Notes: generated by a model not told the origin, from the letters alone. 64,000 nt of DNA from Treponema sp. (GCA_022510845.1 JAFLSR010000005.1:1-64000), one strand, 5' to 3'; numbered from the stretch's first letter, positions 53,299-62,114 are shown. Numbers and translations: made by a program.

Positions 53299-53420
53299 AA
53301 AAATTGCTTCGCATATCACTTGTGATTCGTGCGGAGAATTTCATAGCACGATGTCCTGCATCGAGGTATGCTGATTGACTTGTGTGAAATTTTATTCTAA
53401 AATAGATGAAGGAGAAGTTT

Positions 53421-53789
53421 ATGAAGTTTTACATTTGTAAACATTGCGGAAATTTGATTATGATGATCAAAGATTCTGGTGTCAATCCACATTGTTGCGG
53501 CGAAGCAATGTCGGAACTGATTCCTGGAACTACCGATGCGGCGACAGAAAAGCACGTTCCCGTTTTTGAAACGCAGGGAAATTCTGTCAAAGTTAAAGTC
53601 GGCTCAGTCGAACATCCGATGGAAGAGGCGCATTATATTCAGTGGATTGCAATCGAAACAACGAACGGCTGCCAAATAAAGCATCTTGCGCCCGGCGGAA
53701 AACCTGAGGCGGAATTTCTTTTGGCAAAAGGCGAAAACCTTGTTGCCGTCTACGAATATTGCAGCCTCCACGGTTTGTGGAAAGCATAA
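53421..53789 (+). CDS. Desulfoferrodoxin (superoxide reductase)
   Basis: 122 residues. The N-terminal CKHCGN and CCGE form the rubredoxin-like centre I site. The catalytic centre II ligands are in EKHVP, VEHPMEEAHYIQWI and YCSLHGLWKA (Cys and His). It reduces superoxide to peroxide without releasing oxygen, typical of anaerobes. The start is ATG 53421 after GGAGAAG rather than 53406; the mature N-terminus MKFYICKHCG matches the family. It ends at a strong terminator. Confidence 0.92.
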   Translation: MKFYICKHCGNLIMMIKDSGVNPHCCGEAMSELIPGTTDAATEKHVPVFETQGNSVKVKVGSVEHPMEEAHYIQWIAIETTNGCQIKHLAPGGKPEAEFLLAKGENLVAVYEYCSLHGLWKA

Positions 53790-53820
53790 ATCTTTTTCGC
53801 GACAAAACTTTCGTTGAAAA

Positions 53821-53858
53821 GACATACCCCATACCTGTATGGGGTATGTCTTTTTTTT
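53821..53858. terminator. Terminator after desulfoferrodoxin
   Basis: Perfect 14-bp palindrome, GACATACCCCATAC/GTATGGGGTATGTC, then eight T. It shares the core TACCCCATACC with the hairpin at 55617-55655. Confidence 0.9.
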
Positions 53859-53929
53859 AAATTCCCGCTTGCCGCCAAAATTTTTCGCATATTCATGTTT
53901 GGGGTTTTGATTCGTGCTTCAATCTAAAA

Positions 53930-54697
53930 TTATTCCAAGCATTTCATTTGCGCGAGGATTATGGAGGCCGCTACGGTGGCTGCCGTTTCCGTGCGCATTG
54001 TCCGCTCGCCCATTCCCAGCCGCACAAATCCGCGTGATTCGAGCAACTCGCGCTCTGCGTTTGTCCAGCCGCGTTCGCTTCCGATGGCGGCAGCGACGCT
54101 TTTTGCTTCCACAGGATTTTCTTCCAAAAATTTCGTCAATGCGGATTTGGGATTCACATTGTCGAGCGCGATTTTGATTTGATTTTGATTTTGCGTTTCA
54201 TCAAAATTGTCAAGACACTCGCGAATGGAAGAATAAATGAAATTTTTCGGAATGTGCGTTCCGCCCGCCTGCACAGTTCCTTCGTAAAGCATTTTGCGGA
54301 CTTCGCTTTCTTGCGCGAGCGAAGATTCGAGGTATGACTTTTCGCCGAGTTCAGTTCCCGCAAGATGAACGCTTCGCACGCCCAACGCCGCCATGTCGCG
54401 CAAAAGCCGCTTGAGCTGAATCGGGCGCGGAAAGCCGATTATCATTTCCAGCGGAAAAAGTTTTTTGCCGTCCGAACATTCCTTGAACGAAAAATAAATC
54501 GCGCCTTCGTCCGGCTTTCCTTCTTCGCCGATTTTTGTTATTGTCGCAACCCCCGCCTTTCCGTCAATGATGCCCGCCGCAAAAGTGTCCCCGACTTTTT
54601 TTTTCAGGATTTTTTTTATGTGCAGCGCGCGCTCGTCATTTGCAGGGAGGGGTAGGGCGGCGCGGATTTCTCGCGCTTCAAAAAGGCAGATGTTCAT
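53930..54697 (-). CDS. rsmE: 16S rRNA m3U1498 methyltransferase RsmE
   Basis: 255 residues. ERALHIKKILKKKVGD is the N-terminal RNA-binding PUA-like part. The SPOUT domain shows IIGFPRPIQLKRLLRDMAALGVRSVHL, IGSERGWTNAERELLESRGFVRLGMGERTMRTETAA, the RsmE knot signature. It methylates U1498 in 16S rRNA using SAM. ATG 54697 overlaps the stop of the NYN gene by four bases (ATGA). Confidence 0.93.
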   Translation of the reverse strand: MNICLFEAREIRAALPLPANDERALHIKKILKKKVGDTFAAGIIDGKAGVATITKIGEEGKPDEGAIYFSFKECSDGKKLFPLEMIIGFPRPIQLKRLLRDMAALGVRSVHLAGTELGEKSYLESSLAQESEVRKMLYEGTVQAGGTHIPKNFIYSSIRECLDNFDETQNQNQIKIALDNVNPKSALTKFLEENPVEAKSVAAAIGSERGWTNAERELLESRGFVRLGMGERTMRTETAATVAASIILAQMKCLE

Positions 54698-55422
54698 TTC
54701 TTTTTGCACTTGTAGTAGATTGCGCCTTCAGTTCCGCGCTTTTTGATTTCGTATCGTTTGTCGAACGCCTCCAAAAATTTCGTGAGTTTTGGATAGCCGT
54801 AATTTTTGATGTTGAAATCGCTTTTTGCGCGCTTGATATATTCCGAAGCCTTGTTCAAACTTACGAAGCCTTCGTCATCGCTCCATTTGTCGCTTGCGAT
54901 TTTCAAAAAATTGTGAAGTTCGCCCAAGCGGTATTTTGTTTTTTCAGGCGATTTTTTTTCTTCGGATTTTTCCTGCGTCTCCTCTTCTTCCTCAATGCTT
55001 TCGAGCGTGAGAAATTCGTCGCAGGAATTCTTGAACGATTGCGAAGTGGATTCGCGCCCCACGCCGATTACAAAAACCCCTGCCTCGCGAAGCCGTGTGG
55101 CAAGCGGCGTGAAGTCGCTGTCGCTTGAAACAATGACGAATCCATCGTAAATTTTCTGGAAGAGCAAATCCATCGCTTCGATTGTGAGCGCCATGTCGCT
55201 GGCATTTTTTCCCGCAACATAGTCGAACTGTTGCACGGCCTTAATCGCCGAATCTTTCACAACATCGTCCCAATGTTTGAGTTGATTTTTCTTCCAGTTT
55301 CCGTAGGCGCGCTTTACGACAATCCGCCCGTAAGCAGAAATTTCGTCGAGCACCGCTTTTATTTTTGCCGGCTGGTTCACGTTGTCCGCGTCAATCAGCA
55401 CGGCGATGCTTTTCAAATCCAT
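54694..55422 (-). CDS. NYN-domain protein with C-terminal OST-HTH/LOTUS-like domain
   Basis: 242 residues. The NYN (PIN-like) nuclease fold shows IAVLIDADNV, KNASDMALTIEAMDLLF and IVSSDSDFTPLATRLREAGVFVIGVG, with the Asp residues that bind metal. A charged linker (about 155-180) precedes an OST-HTH-like region (LGELHNFLKIA; GFVSLNKASEYI; YPKLTKFLEAF). It is probably an RNA-processing or RNA-binding protein. The promoter TTGACC-17-CATAAT (55457-55429) ends six bases before ATG 55422. Confidence 0.85.
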   Translation of the reverse strand: MDLKSIAVLIDADNVNQPAKIKAVLDEISAYGRIVVKRAYGNWKKNQLKHWDDVVKDSAIKAVQQFDYVAGKNASDMALTIEAMDLLFQKIYDGFVIVSSDSDFTPLATRLREAGVFVIGVGRESTSQSFKNSCDEFLTLESIEEEEETQEKSEEKKSPEKTKYRLGELHNFLKIASDKWSDDEGFVSLNKASEYIKRAKSDFNIKNYGYPKLTKFLEAFDKRYEIKKRGTEGAIYYKCKKK

Positions 55423-55428
55423 AAAAAT

Positions 55429-55457
55429 ATTATGAATGATAGAACGGATTTGGTCAA
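55429..55457 (-). promoter_or_regulatory. Leaderless-type promoter of the NYN-rsmE operon
   Basis: Minus strand TTGACC (55457-55452), 17 bases, CATAAT (55434-55429), six bases, ATG 55422. Confidence 0.65.
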
Positions 55458-55465
55458 GTCGCATA

Positions 55466-55573
55466 GAGTAGGGGAAAGTCTTCCCCTCGCTCCAAAGGCA
55501 AGTCGCGCCGCTTTTTTTGCCTTTTCCGCTACCCCTTCTGTGCGGGGGAAATTCCCCCGCAACGCCCCCTTCA
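55466..55573 (+). repeat. G/C-cluster repeat family, copy 3
   Basis: AGTAGGGGAAAGTCTTCCCC, then CTCGCTCCA, a variable GGCA..TGCC centre, CGCTACCCCTTCTG, GCGGGGGAAATTCCCCCGC and AACGCCCCC. Same order as 11187-11270 (minus) and 13868-13950. Confidence 0.7.
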
Positions 55574-55616
55574 ATCATCTTGATAAACCAGTTGTGTTTT
55601 GTTGCAAATACCAAAA

Positions 55617-55655
55617 ATCATATACCCCATACCAGTATAGGGTATATGATTTTTT
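55617..55655. terminator. Bidirectional terminator-like hairpin in the NYN-ilvB gap
   Basis: ATCATATACCC/GGGTATATGAT stem with T-runs on both strands. No annotated gene reads into it directly, so it may end a short unannotated RNA or insulate ilvB from upstream transcription. Confidence 0.7.
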
Positions 55656-55740
55656 AACCTGCCGCAAAAACGTTTTTGAATAAAACAAAATTCGTAGTAC
55701 ACAATCGGGTTTGCTTCGCTGTGTCCTGTTGTTTCTTCTA

Positions 55741-55769
55741 TTGACTTTCCGCACAAAATTCATTAAACT
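55741..55769 (+). promoter_or_regulatory. Promoter of ilvB
   Basis: TTGACT 55741-55746, 17 bases, TAAACT 55764-55769. It predicts a leader of about 138 bases. Confidence 0.55.
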
Positions 55770-55789
55770 GATTTCAAATTCAAGAAAAC

Positions 55790-55900
55790 CAACTTTGAGT
55801 TTTTTTACAAAAAACTCGGTATCGACAGCCGTTTCTCACTTCGTTGCGAAACGGCATTTCCTACGATGAAAAAAGTTGAATTTTTTTCATCGTAGGAAAT
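55790..55900 (+). repeat. Variable-hairpin repeat in the ilvB leader
   Basis: Three stems in order: GAGTTTTTTT/AAAAAACTC; GCCGTTTC/GAAACGGC around TTCGTTGC; and a 19-bp perfect stem at 55856-55874 and 55882-55900 (left arm ATTTCCTACGATGAAAAAA). The last ends next to the ribosome binding site AAGAGGAAG. No T-run follows it, so it is not a terminator. Confidence 0.7.
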
Positions 55901-55913
55901 AAGAGGAAGTGCG

Positions 55914-57650
55914 ATGAAAATTTCTGGCTCACAAGTTGTAATCGAATGTCTCGTGGAACAAGGCGTTGACATCGTGTTCGGTTATCCCGGCGGCGCGATT
56001 TTGAATATCTATGACGAACTCTATAAAAACAAAAACCGCATTCGTCACATTCTCACTGCGCACGAACAAGGCGCGGCGCACGCGGCGGACGGCTATGCTC
56101 GTTCCACTGGCAAAATCGGAGTTGTGTTCGCGACAAGCGGACCTGGTGCTACGAATCTTGTCACTGGAATTGCCACGGCGTATATGGACTCCTCTCCGAT
56201 TGTCGCCATCACTTGCAATGTCGCCACTCCGCTTTTGGGAAAGGATTCGTTTCAAGAAATAGACATCACTGGCGTTACGATGCCAATCACCAAGCACAAT
56301 TTTATGGTGCGCTCCGTGGAAGAACTCGCATCCACAATCCGTGCGGCGTTCGCGATTGCGGGAAGCGGCAGGCCAGGACCTGTTTTGATTGACATTCCAA
56401 AGGAAGTTACCGCGCCGAACAATTTGGTGGATTTCGTTCCGCTGAAAAAAGGTGAAATGAAATCAATTTTGGAAAAGAATTTTCCGAACATCCGCCGCAC
56501 TTGCAAGGCTTCCCAGCCAAGCGATTCGCAAATCAAAGAAGCCGCGCAGATGATAAATTCGGCGAAGCGTCCCGTGATTTATGCGGGCGGCGGCATCGTC
56601 ATATCGAACGCCTCGCAGGAACTTTTGCAGTTCGCCGAAAAAGCGAACGTTCCGGTAAGCCAGAGCCTCATGGCGCGCTCGGCGTTTCCGTGCTCGCATC
56701 CTCTTTGCACATGGATGGTGGGAATGCACGGAACAAAGGCGAGCAACATGGCTGTGACGGAAAGCGACTTGCTCATAACTCTTGGCGCGCGTTTTTCCGA
56801 CCGCGTGATTTCCGATTCTTCGAAATTTGCGCAGGATGCAAAAATCCTTCACATCGACATCGACCCCGCCGAAGTGAACAAAAACATCGCCGCACATTTG
56901 AGTTTGACAGGCGATTTGAAGAACATCCTTTCGCGCCTGATTCCGCTTGTTGAATCAAAGCCGCGCAAAGAATGGATTTCGAAAATATCCGCATGGAAAA
57001 AAGAAGTGCCTTCGATTTATTCCGCCAGACGAAAAAATTCGATAAGCCCGAAATTTTTGTGCGAGGAAATCCATCGCATCGCGGGCGACAGCGCGTTCAT
57101 CGCCACGGAAGTGGGCGAGCACCAAATGTGGACCGCGCAATTCTATCCGTTTGCGAAGCCGCGCACCTTCATCACTTCGGGCGGACTCGGCACGATGGGC
57201 TTCGGCACGGGAGCGGCAATCGGAGCGCAATTCGCAAATCCCAAGGCGCGCGTGATAAACATCGCTGGCGACGGCTCTTTCCGAATGAATTGCAATGAAC
57301 TTGCCACAATCGCGCATTACAATTTGCCTGTGCTGATTGTCGTGGTGAACAACGGAACGCTGGGAAATGTTCGGCTTTGGCAAAAACTTTTTTATGGAAA
57401 ACGCTACAGTGCCACCACTTTGGATTTTGGTCCTGATTGGGTGAAACTTGCCGAAGCCTACGGCATCGCAGGATTCCGCGCGGAAAACGAAAAGGAATTT
57501 TCGCAGGTTTTTGAAAAGGCTTTCAAAAGCAAAAAAGCCGCCGTCATCGATGCGAAAGTGGACATCGATGAACTTGTGCTTCCGATGGTTCCGGGCGGCA
57601 AGGCGATTTACGACCAAATCATGGAACTGAATTTGAGCGCGTTTAATTGA
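55914..57650 (+). CDS. ilvB: Acetolactate synthase, large subunit
   Basis: 578 residues. FGYPGGAILNIYDEL, TAHEQGAAHAADGYAR (Glu that activates thiamine diphosphate), TSGPGATNLVTGIA, and the cofactor motif GDGSFRMNCNELATIAHYNLP near 445. It condenses pyruvate in valine, isoleucine and leucine synthesis. No ilvN small subunit follows; the next gene is argH, so the regulatory subunit must be elsewhere or absent. AAGAGGAAG precedes the ATG, and three hairpins occupy the leader. Confidence 0.94.
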   Translation: MKISGSQVVIECLVEQGVDIVFGYPGGAILNIYDELYKNKNRIRHILTAHEQGAAHAADGYARSTGKIGVVFATSGPGATNLVTGIATAYMDSSPIVAITCNVATPLLGKDSFQEIDITGVTMPITKHNFMVRSVEELASTIRAAFAIAGSGRPGPVLIDIPKEVTAPNNLVDFVPLKKGEMKSILEKNFPNIRRTCKASQPSDSQIKEAAQMINSAKRPVIYAGGGIVISNASQELLQFAEKANVPVSQSLMARSAFPCSHPLCTWMVGMHGTKASNMAVTESDLLITLGARFSDRVISDSSKFAQDAKILHIDIDPAEVNKNIAAHLSLTGDLKNILSRLIPLVESKPRKEWISKISAWKKEVPSIYSARRKNSISPKFLCEEIHRIAGDSAFIATEVGEHQMWTAQFYPFAKPRTFITSGGLGTMGFGTGAAIGAQFANPKARVINIAGDGSFRMNCNELATIAHYNLPVLIVVVNNGTLGNVRLWQKLFYGKRYSATTLDFGPDWVKLAEAYGIAGFRAENEKEFSQVFEKAFKSKKAAVIDAKVDIDELVLPMVPGGKAIYDQIMELNLSAFN

Positions 57651-57762
57651 GCGGGCATCGAATTTGTTCAGCATGAATTTTATTTGTGCGTGAAAATCGT
57701 TTCGCGGCGAAGTGAAAATCGCAGTGCTATAGCCGCAGTTTTTGTTGTGCTAGGAGAGAAAA

Positions 57763-59211
57763 ATGGAACACGGTGCGATTACATCCGACAATCACGCGGC
57801 TTTGTGGAGCGGCCGATTCAAAGAAGGCCCGGACGCAGCCGCCGTCGCATTTGAAACTTCGATTTTCGTGGACGAACGAATGGCACAGGACGACATCCGA
57901 GGCTCTCTCGCGCACGCCGCCATGCTTGCCAAAACGAAAATCATCACTCAGGCGGAATTCAAAAAAATAAAGTCCGGCTTGCTTTCGATTCAAAAGGATT
58001 TGAAAAGCGGCGCGCTCAAAATCGATTACAGTGCCGAAGACATACATTCTTTTATCGAAGCCGTGCTCACCGATAGGATTGGCGACGCTGGAAAAAAACT
58101 CCACACAGGACGCAGCCGCAACGACCAAATTGCCTTGGACGAGCGTCTTTATTTGCGCCGCGAAATTCCTTCCTTGCAAAAAGAAATTCTTTCTTTGATT
58201 GGCTCGCTTGCTTCCATTGCGGAAAAGCACACTTCTTCGATAATGCCTGGCTTCACTCACATGCAGCACGCGCAACCTGTAACGCTCGCCGAACATCTGT
58301 GCGCATGGGCTTGGGAACTTTCCCGCGATTACGAAAGGCTCGATGACGCGCTTGCAAGGATTTCGCTTTGTCCGCTCGGAAGCGGCGCGCTTGCAGGAAG
58401 CGGGCTTCCGCTTGACCGCGAGATGGTGGCAAAGGATTTGGGCTTTTCCGGCGCGACGCAAAATTCTATGGACAGCGTGGCGGATCGCGATTATTGCATC
58501 GAATTTACTGCCGCGTTTTCGATTTTGCAAATGCATCTTTCGAGGTTCAGCGAAGAAATCGTTTTGTGGGCGACAAGCGAATTCGATTTTGTTTCGCTTT
58601 CTGAAAAATGGTCCACCGGCTCTTCGATTATGCCGCAGAAAAAAAATCCTGATTTCGCCGAATTGATTCGCGGGCGCACGGGAAAAGTCTACGGCGCGCA
58701 TTTCAATCTGCTCACGATGATGAAAGGGCTTCCGCTCAGTTATGACCGCGATTTGCAGGAAGACAAAGAGCCGCTTTTTTCCGCGTTCGACACAGTAAAA
58801 AGTTGCGTGGCGATTTTCAATTATATGATTTCTTCTTCGAAGTTCAATGTGAAAAAAATGCGCGAAATTTGTTCCGATGGATTTTTGAACGCCACCGATT
58901 TGGCTGACTATCTCGTAAAAAAAGGCGTTCCTTTTCGCACGGCGCATGGAATTTCTGCGAAGGCGGTTCGACTTGCGATTGAAAAAAAAGTGCGCCTCGA
59001 AGATTTGACTCTCGAAGAATTCAAGCAATGTTCTCCGAAAATCCAGGGCGACATCTACGACGCGATTAAAATCGAATCATGCGTGGAAGCGCGAAAAACT
59101 TTGGGGGGCGCGGCAGAAGAAAGCACGAAAAAACAAATCGCCGCGCTCAAGAAATTCATCGCGCAAAAAACGCCCAGATTTTCCAACACGCGCAAAAAGG
59201 CTTCGCGCTGA
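57763..59211 (+). CDS. argH: Argininosuccinate lyase
   Basis: 482 residues. LWSGRFKEGPDAAAVAFETS, HTGRSRNDQIALDERLYLRR, MPGFTHMQHAQPVTLAEH and the fumarase-superfamily signature GSSIMPQKKNPDFAE are all present. It splits argininosuccinate to arginine and fumarate. An AGGAGAG site precedes ATG 57763. It follows ilvB by 112 bases and precedes an amino-acid transporter, fitting an amino-acid supply cluster. Confidence 0.95.
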   Translation: MEHGAITSDNHAALWSGRFKEGPDAAAVAFETSIFVDERMAQDDIRGSLAHAAMLAKTKIITQAEFKKIKSGLLSIQKDLKSGALKIDYSAEDIHSFIEAVLTDRIGDAGKKLHTGRSRNDQIALDERLYLRREIPSLQKEILSLIGSLASIAEKHTSSIMPGFTHMQHAQPVTLAEHLCAWAWELSRDYERLDDALARISLCPLGSGALAGSGLPLDREMVAKDLGFSGATQNSMDSVADRDYCIEFTAAFSILQMHLSRFSEEIVLWATSEFDFVSLSEKWSTGSSIMPQKKNPDFAELIRGRTGKVYGAHFNLLTMMKGLPLSYDRDLQEDKEPLFSAFDTVKSCVAIFNYMISSSKFNVKKMREICSDGFLNATDLADYLVKKGVPFRTAHGISAKAVRLAIEKKVRLEDLTLEEFKQCSPKIQGDIYDAIKIESCVEARKTLGGAAEESTKKQIAALKKFIAQKTPRFSNTRKKASR

Positions 59212-59244
59212 TATAAATGCAATTTTTTTTAGTGAGGTGATGAT

Positions 59245-60051
59245 ATGAAAAAAAAATTGGTTTGCGCGGTGATTGCCGCGTTGGTGCTTGGATGTGTTTT
59301 CGCAGCACCCAAAAAAGCGAGCGGCGACAATTCTTTGGAAGAATTGAAGTCGCGCGGAGTTTTTGTGCTTGGCTTGGACGATTCGTTTCCGCCGATGGGC
59401 TATCGCGATGAAAAAAATGAAATCGTCGGCTTCGACATCGATTTGGCAAAAGAAGTTGCCAAGCGGCTTGGAGTGCGTTTCAAAGCGCAGCCGATTGATT
59501 GGGATGCCAAGGAACAAGAATTGCGCGGCGGAAAAATCGACTGCATTTGGAACGGACTTACGATGACAGCCGAGCGCGTCAAGGCGTTTTCGTTCACCAA
59601 GGCGTATCTCGAAAACAATCAGGTCGTCGTGGTAAAAAAAGATTCGCCATTGAAAAAACTTTCGGATTTTAAAGGCAAATCGATTTCACTGCAAAACGGC
59701 TCAAGCGCGGAAGATGCCGTGAACGCCGCCCCCTCCTTTAAGAATTCCCTCAAAGAAATTGTTCCGCTTCAAGACAATCTTATGGCTTTGAACGATTTGC
59801 AGATGAACCGCGTGGACGGCGTTGTGATGGACAGCGTTGTTGCCGAATACGTAATCAAGCAGTCCAACTTGCCGCTCAAGGTTTTGGGAGAAAGTCTCGC
59901 CGCGGAACGCTACGGAATCGCTTTCAGAAAGCAGGACGCGAAACTTGCGGATGGCGTTCAAAAAATTCTTGAAGAAATGAAAAAAGACGGAACTGTCGCC
60001 CGCATCAGCGAAAAATGGTTCGGAAGCGACATCACCGTAATCGGAAAATAG
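59245..60051 (+). CDS. Polar amino-acid ABC transporter substrate-binding protein
   Basis: 268 residues. The signal MKKKLVCAVIAALVLGC ends in a possible lipobox (Cys17), though cleavage after VFA is also possible. The mature part is an SBP_bac_3 domain: LKSRGVFVLGLDDSFPPMGYRDEKNEIVGFDIDLAKEVAKRLG and later ISEKWFG. The ligand (such as Gln, Arg or Cys) is not readable. GAGGTGAT precedes the ATG. It is first of three transporter genes downstream of argH. Confidence 0.92.
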   Translation: MKKKLVCAVIAALVLGCVFAAPKKASGDNSLEELKSRGVFVLGLDDSFPPMGYRDEKNEIVGFDIDLAKEVAKRLGVRFKAQPIDWDAKEQELRGGKIDCIWNGLTMTAERVKAFSFTKAYLENNQVVVVKKDSPLKKLSDFKGKSISLQNGSSAEDAVNAAPSFKNSLKEIVPLQDNLMALNDLQMNRVDGVVMDSVVAEYVIKQSNLPLKVLGESLAAERYGIAFRKQDAKLADGVQKILEEMKKDGTVARISEKWFGSDITVIGK

Positions 60052-60693
60052 ATGGGTGCGCAAATATTTTCGATGCTGGGCGGAACATTGGTTTCCGTGA
60101 GAATATTCTTCCTCACGCTGATTTTTTCAGTTCCGCTCGCGCTCGTTCTTTGCGCAGGAAGGATGTCCAAAAACGCCTTCGTCCGCACAATCGTAAAATG
60201 GTTTTTGCTTTTGATTCGCGGAACGCCGCTGATGCTGCAACTGATTTGCGTCTATTTTATCCCGGGCATTTTGACCGAAGGTGCGTTCTCTTTCGAAAGA
60301 TTCGTGGCAGCCATCATCGCGCTTGCGATAAACTACGCCTGCTATTTTGCGGAAATTTATCGCGGCGGCCTTGAATCGATTCCGCTTGGGCAGTACGAGG
60401 CGGCGAATGTCTTGGGCTACGGAAAGGCAGCGCGTTTTTTCTATATAATAATTCCGCAGGTCGTAAAGCGAATCATCCCCGCCATGGGCAACGAAGTGAT
60501 TACGCTCGTAAAGGACACCGCGCTCGTCCAAGTGATTGGCGTGGTGGAACTGCTTCATATCGCGAAAACCGCTTCGAACAGGATGGTTTCCACCGTGCCG
60601 CTTTTTTTGGCAGGCGCGTTTTATTTTTTGATGAATGGAATCGTCTCCTGGTTTTTCAATTTTTTGGAAAAAAAATTGTCGTATTACAAATAG
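60052..60693 (+). CDS. Polar amino-acid ABC transporter permease
   Basis: 213 residues with about five hydrophobic segments. VKWFLLLIRGTPLMLQLI is the HisM/GlnP signature RGTPLLVQ, and EAANVLGYGKAARFFYIIIPQ is the EAA loop that binds the ATPase. The ATG follows the binding-protein stop directly (TAGATG). Confidence 0.93.
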   Translation: MGAQIFSMLGGTLVSVRIFFLTLIFSVPLALVLCAGRMSKNAFVRTIVKWFLLLIRGTPLMLQLICVYFIPGILTEGAFSFERFVAAIIALAINYACYFAEIYRGGLESIPLGQYEAANVLGYGKAARFFYIIIPQVVKRIIPAMGNEVITLVKDTALVQVIGVVELLHIAKTASNRMVSTVPLFLAGAFYFLMNGIVSWFFNFLEKKLSYYK

Positions 60694-60696
60694 AAA

Positions 60697-61470
60697 ATGG
60701 AAAGCGAAAAAATCATAACGGCAAAAAATCTCCGCAAAAATTTCGGCGCGACCGAAGTGCTCAAAGACATTTCGTTTTGCGTGAAAAAAGGCGAAGTGCT
60801 TGGAATCATAGGCCCGAGCGGAAGCGGCAAGTCCACGATTTTGCGATGCCTTGCGCAATTGGAAAAAATTTCTGGCGGCTCAATCAACATTTGCGGAAGC
60901 GATTTGGTGCGAGACGGAATCTACTGCGACAAAGTTTCGCGCCGAAAAATCGGTCTCAAAATCGGAATGGTTTTCCAAAACTTCAACTTGTTTCCGCATT
61001 ATTCGGTCTTGCAGAATGTGGCAGAACCGCAAATCCGCGTTTTGAAAATTCCCCGCGCCGAAGCGGAAAAAAACGCGCGCGAATGGATTTCGCGAATGAA
61101 CCTTTCCGAAAAAGAACGCGCCTATCCTTGCGAACTTTCGGGCGGTCAGCAGCAGCGCGTGAGCATAGCGCGCGCATTGGCGATGAATCCCGAGGTGCTG
61201 GTTTTTGACGAGCCGACGAGCGCGCTCGACCCGGAACTCACCGGCGAAATCCTCGAAGTGATAAAAGATTTGGCGCGCCAAAAAATGACGATGATAATTG
61301 TAACGCACGAAATGGCTTTTGCGCGCGACACGAGCGACCACATCGTTTTTATGGACGGCGGAGTCATCGTGGAAGAAGGCGAGCCAAGCCAGTTGATAAA
61401 CAATCCCCGGGAAGAACGCACGAAAAATTTCCTAAAACGCTTTTCCGCCTCTTCTCACGCAGAGAATTAG
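60697..61470 (+). CDS. Polar amino-acid ABC transporter ATPase
   Basis: 257 residues. Walker A GPSGSGKSTILR, GMVFQNFNLFPH, signature LSGGQQQRVSIARALAM and Walker B VLVFDEPTSALDPEL are those of the GlnQ/HisP family. It ends the transporter operon and the next promoter is that of tRNA-Val. Confidence 0.94.
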   Translation: MESEKIITAKNLRKNFGATEVLKDISFCVKKGEVLGIIGPSGSGKSTILRCLAQLEKISGGSINICGSDLVRDGIYCDKVSRRKIGLKIGMVFQNFNLFPHYSVLQNVAEPQIRVLKIPRAEAEKNAREWISRMNLSEKERAYPCELSGGQQQRVSIARALAMNPEVLVFDEPTSALDPELTGEILEVIKDLARQKMTMIIVTHEMAFARDTSDHIVFMDGGVIVEEGEPSQLINNPREERTKNFLKRFSASSHAEN

Positions 61471-61505
61471 TTCGATACTTTTTCGCTTGCTTGTGGCAAA
61501 ACTGA

Positions 61506-61535
61506 TTGACAATTTTTTTCGATTTGTGTTATAAT
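61506..61535 (+). promoter_or_regulatory. Promoter of tRNA-Val
   Basis: TTGACA 61506-61511, 18 bases, TATAAT 61530-61535. The tRNA begins 11 bases later. The transcript may run on into yajC-secDF. Confidence 0.85.
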
Positions 61536-61546
61536 CAAAGGCACTT

Positions 61547-61620
61547 GCGGAGTTAGCTCAGTTGGTTAGAGCATCACGTTGACATCGTGGGGGTCGGTGG
61601 TTCGAATCCACTATTCCGCA
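61547..61620 (+). tRNA. tRNA-Val (GAC)
   Basis: 74 bases. Acceptor GCGGAGT/ATTCCGC with discriminator A, D stem GCTC/GAGC, anticodon stem TCACG/CGTGG with loop TTGACAT (GAC at 61581-61583), T arm GGTGG TTCGAAT CCACT. CCA is not encoded. Confidence 0.95.
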
Positions 61621-61681
61621 TTATTAAAACTCTATTGCGACTTTTCGCTTCGCAAAAAACTCGCTCATTTGGTAGGTCGTT

Positions 61682-62101
61682 ATGTCATTTCTTTCGTTCT
61701 TGGATGTTGCTGGCAGTGCTCCTTCATCGACAGGAAGTTTTTTGTCCTTGATTACCACTGTCGTTATGATGATTGCGATTTTTTATTTTTTCCTGATTCG
61801 CCCTCAAAGCAAACGACAAAAGGAAACCGAAAAGATGCTCGCCGCGCTCAAAAAAGGCGACAAGGTTGTTACGATTGGCGGAATCCACGGAACAATAACT
61901 TCGGTAAAAGAAAACACAATCGTGCTGAAAGTTGACGACAATACAAAAATCGAATTCAATCGCACTGCAATCGCCAGCGTCGAAAAATCTGAAGCCTCCT
62001 CCGAGAAAAAAATCGAAGAAAGTTCTGCGGAAGAAGTGGCCGAAGAAGTCAAATCCGAAAAAAAGCCCGCCGGCAGGTCACGCGCGAAAAAAGAAAAATA
62101 A
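61682..62101 (+). CDS. yajC: Preprotein translocase subunit YajC
   Basis: 139 residues. One membrane segment (about 20-42) is followed by FFLIRPQSKRQKETEKMLAALKKGDKVVTIGGIHGTI, the YajC signature, and a highly charged tail. It joins the SecDF complex that drives late protein export. The start ATG 61682 has only a weak site (GGTAGG). A short stretch with CGCTTCGCAAAAAACTCGCT (61651-61670), related to the intergenic repeats, separates it from tRNA-Val. Confidence 0.92.
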   Translation: MSFLSFLDVAGSAPSSTGSFLSLITTVVMMIAIFYFFLIRPQSKRQKETEKMLAALKKGDKVVTIGGIHGTITSVKENTIVLKVDDNTKIEFNRTAIASVEKSEASSEKKIEESSAEEVAEEVKSEKKPAGRSRAKKEK

Positions 62102-62114
62102 TTTGGAGAAATAA

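Noticed and set aside
55856..55900. ilvB leader hairpin as a Rho-independent terminator
   Set aside because: The T-run is part of the stem and none follows it; AAGAGGAAG comes next.
57727..59028. 433-codon frame antisense to argH
   Set aside because: Shadow of argH, without domain or start signals.
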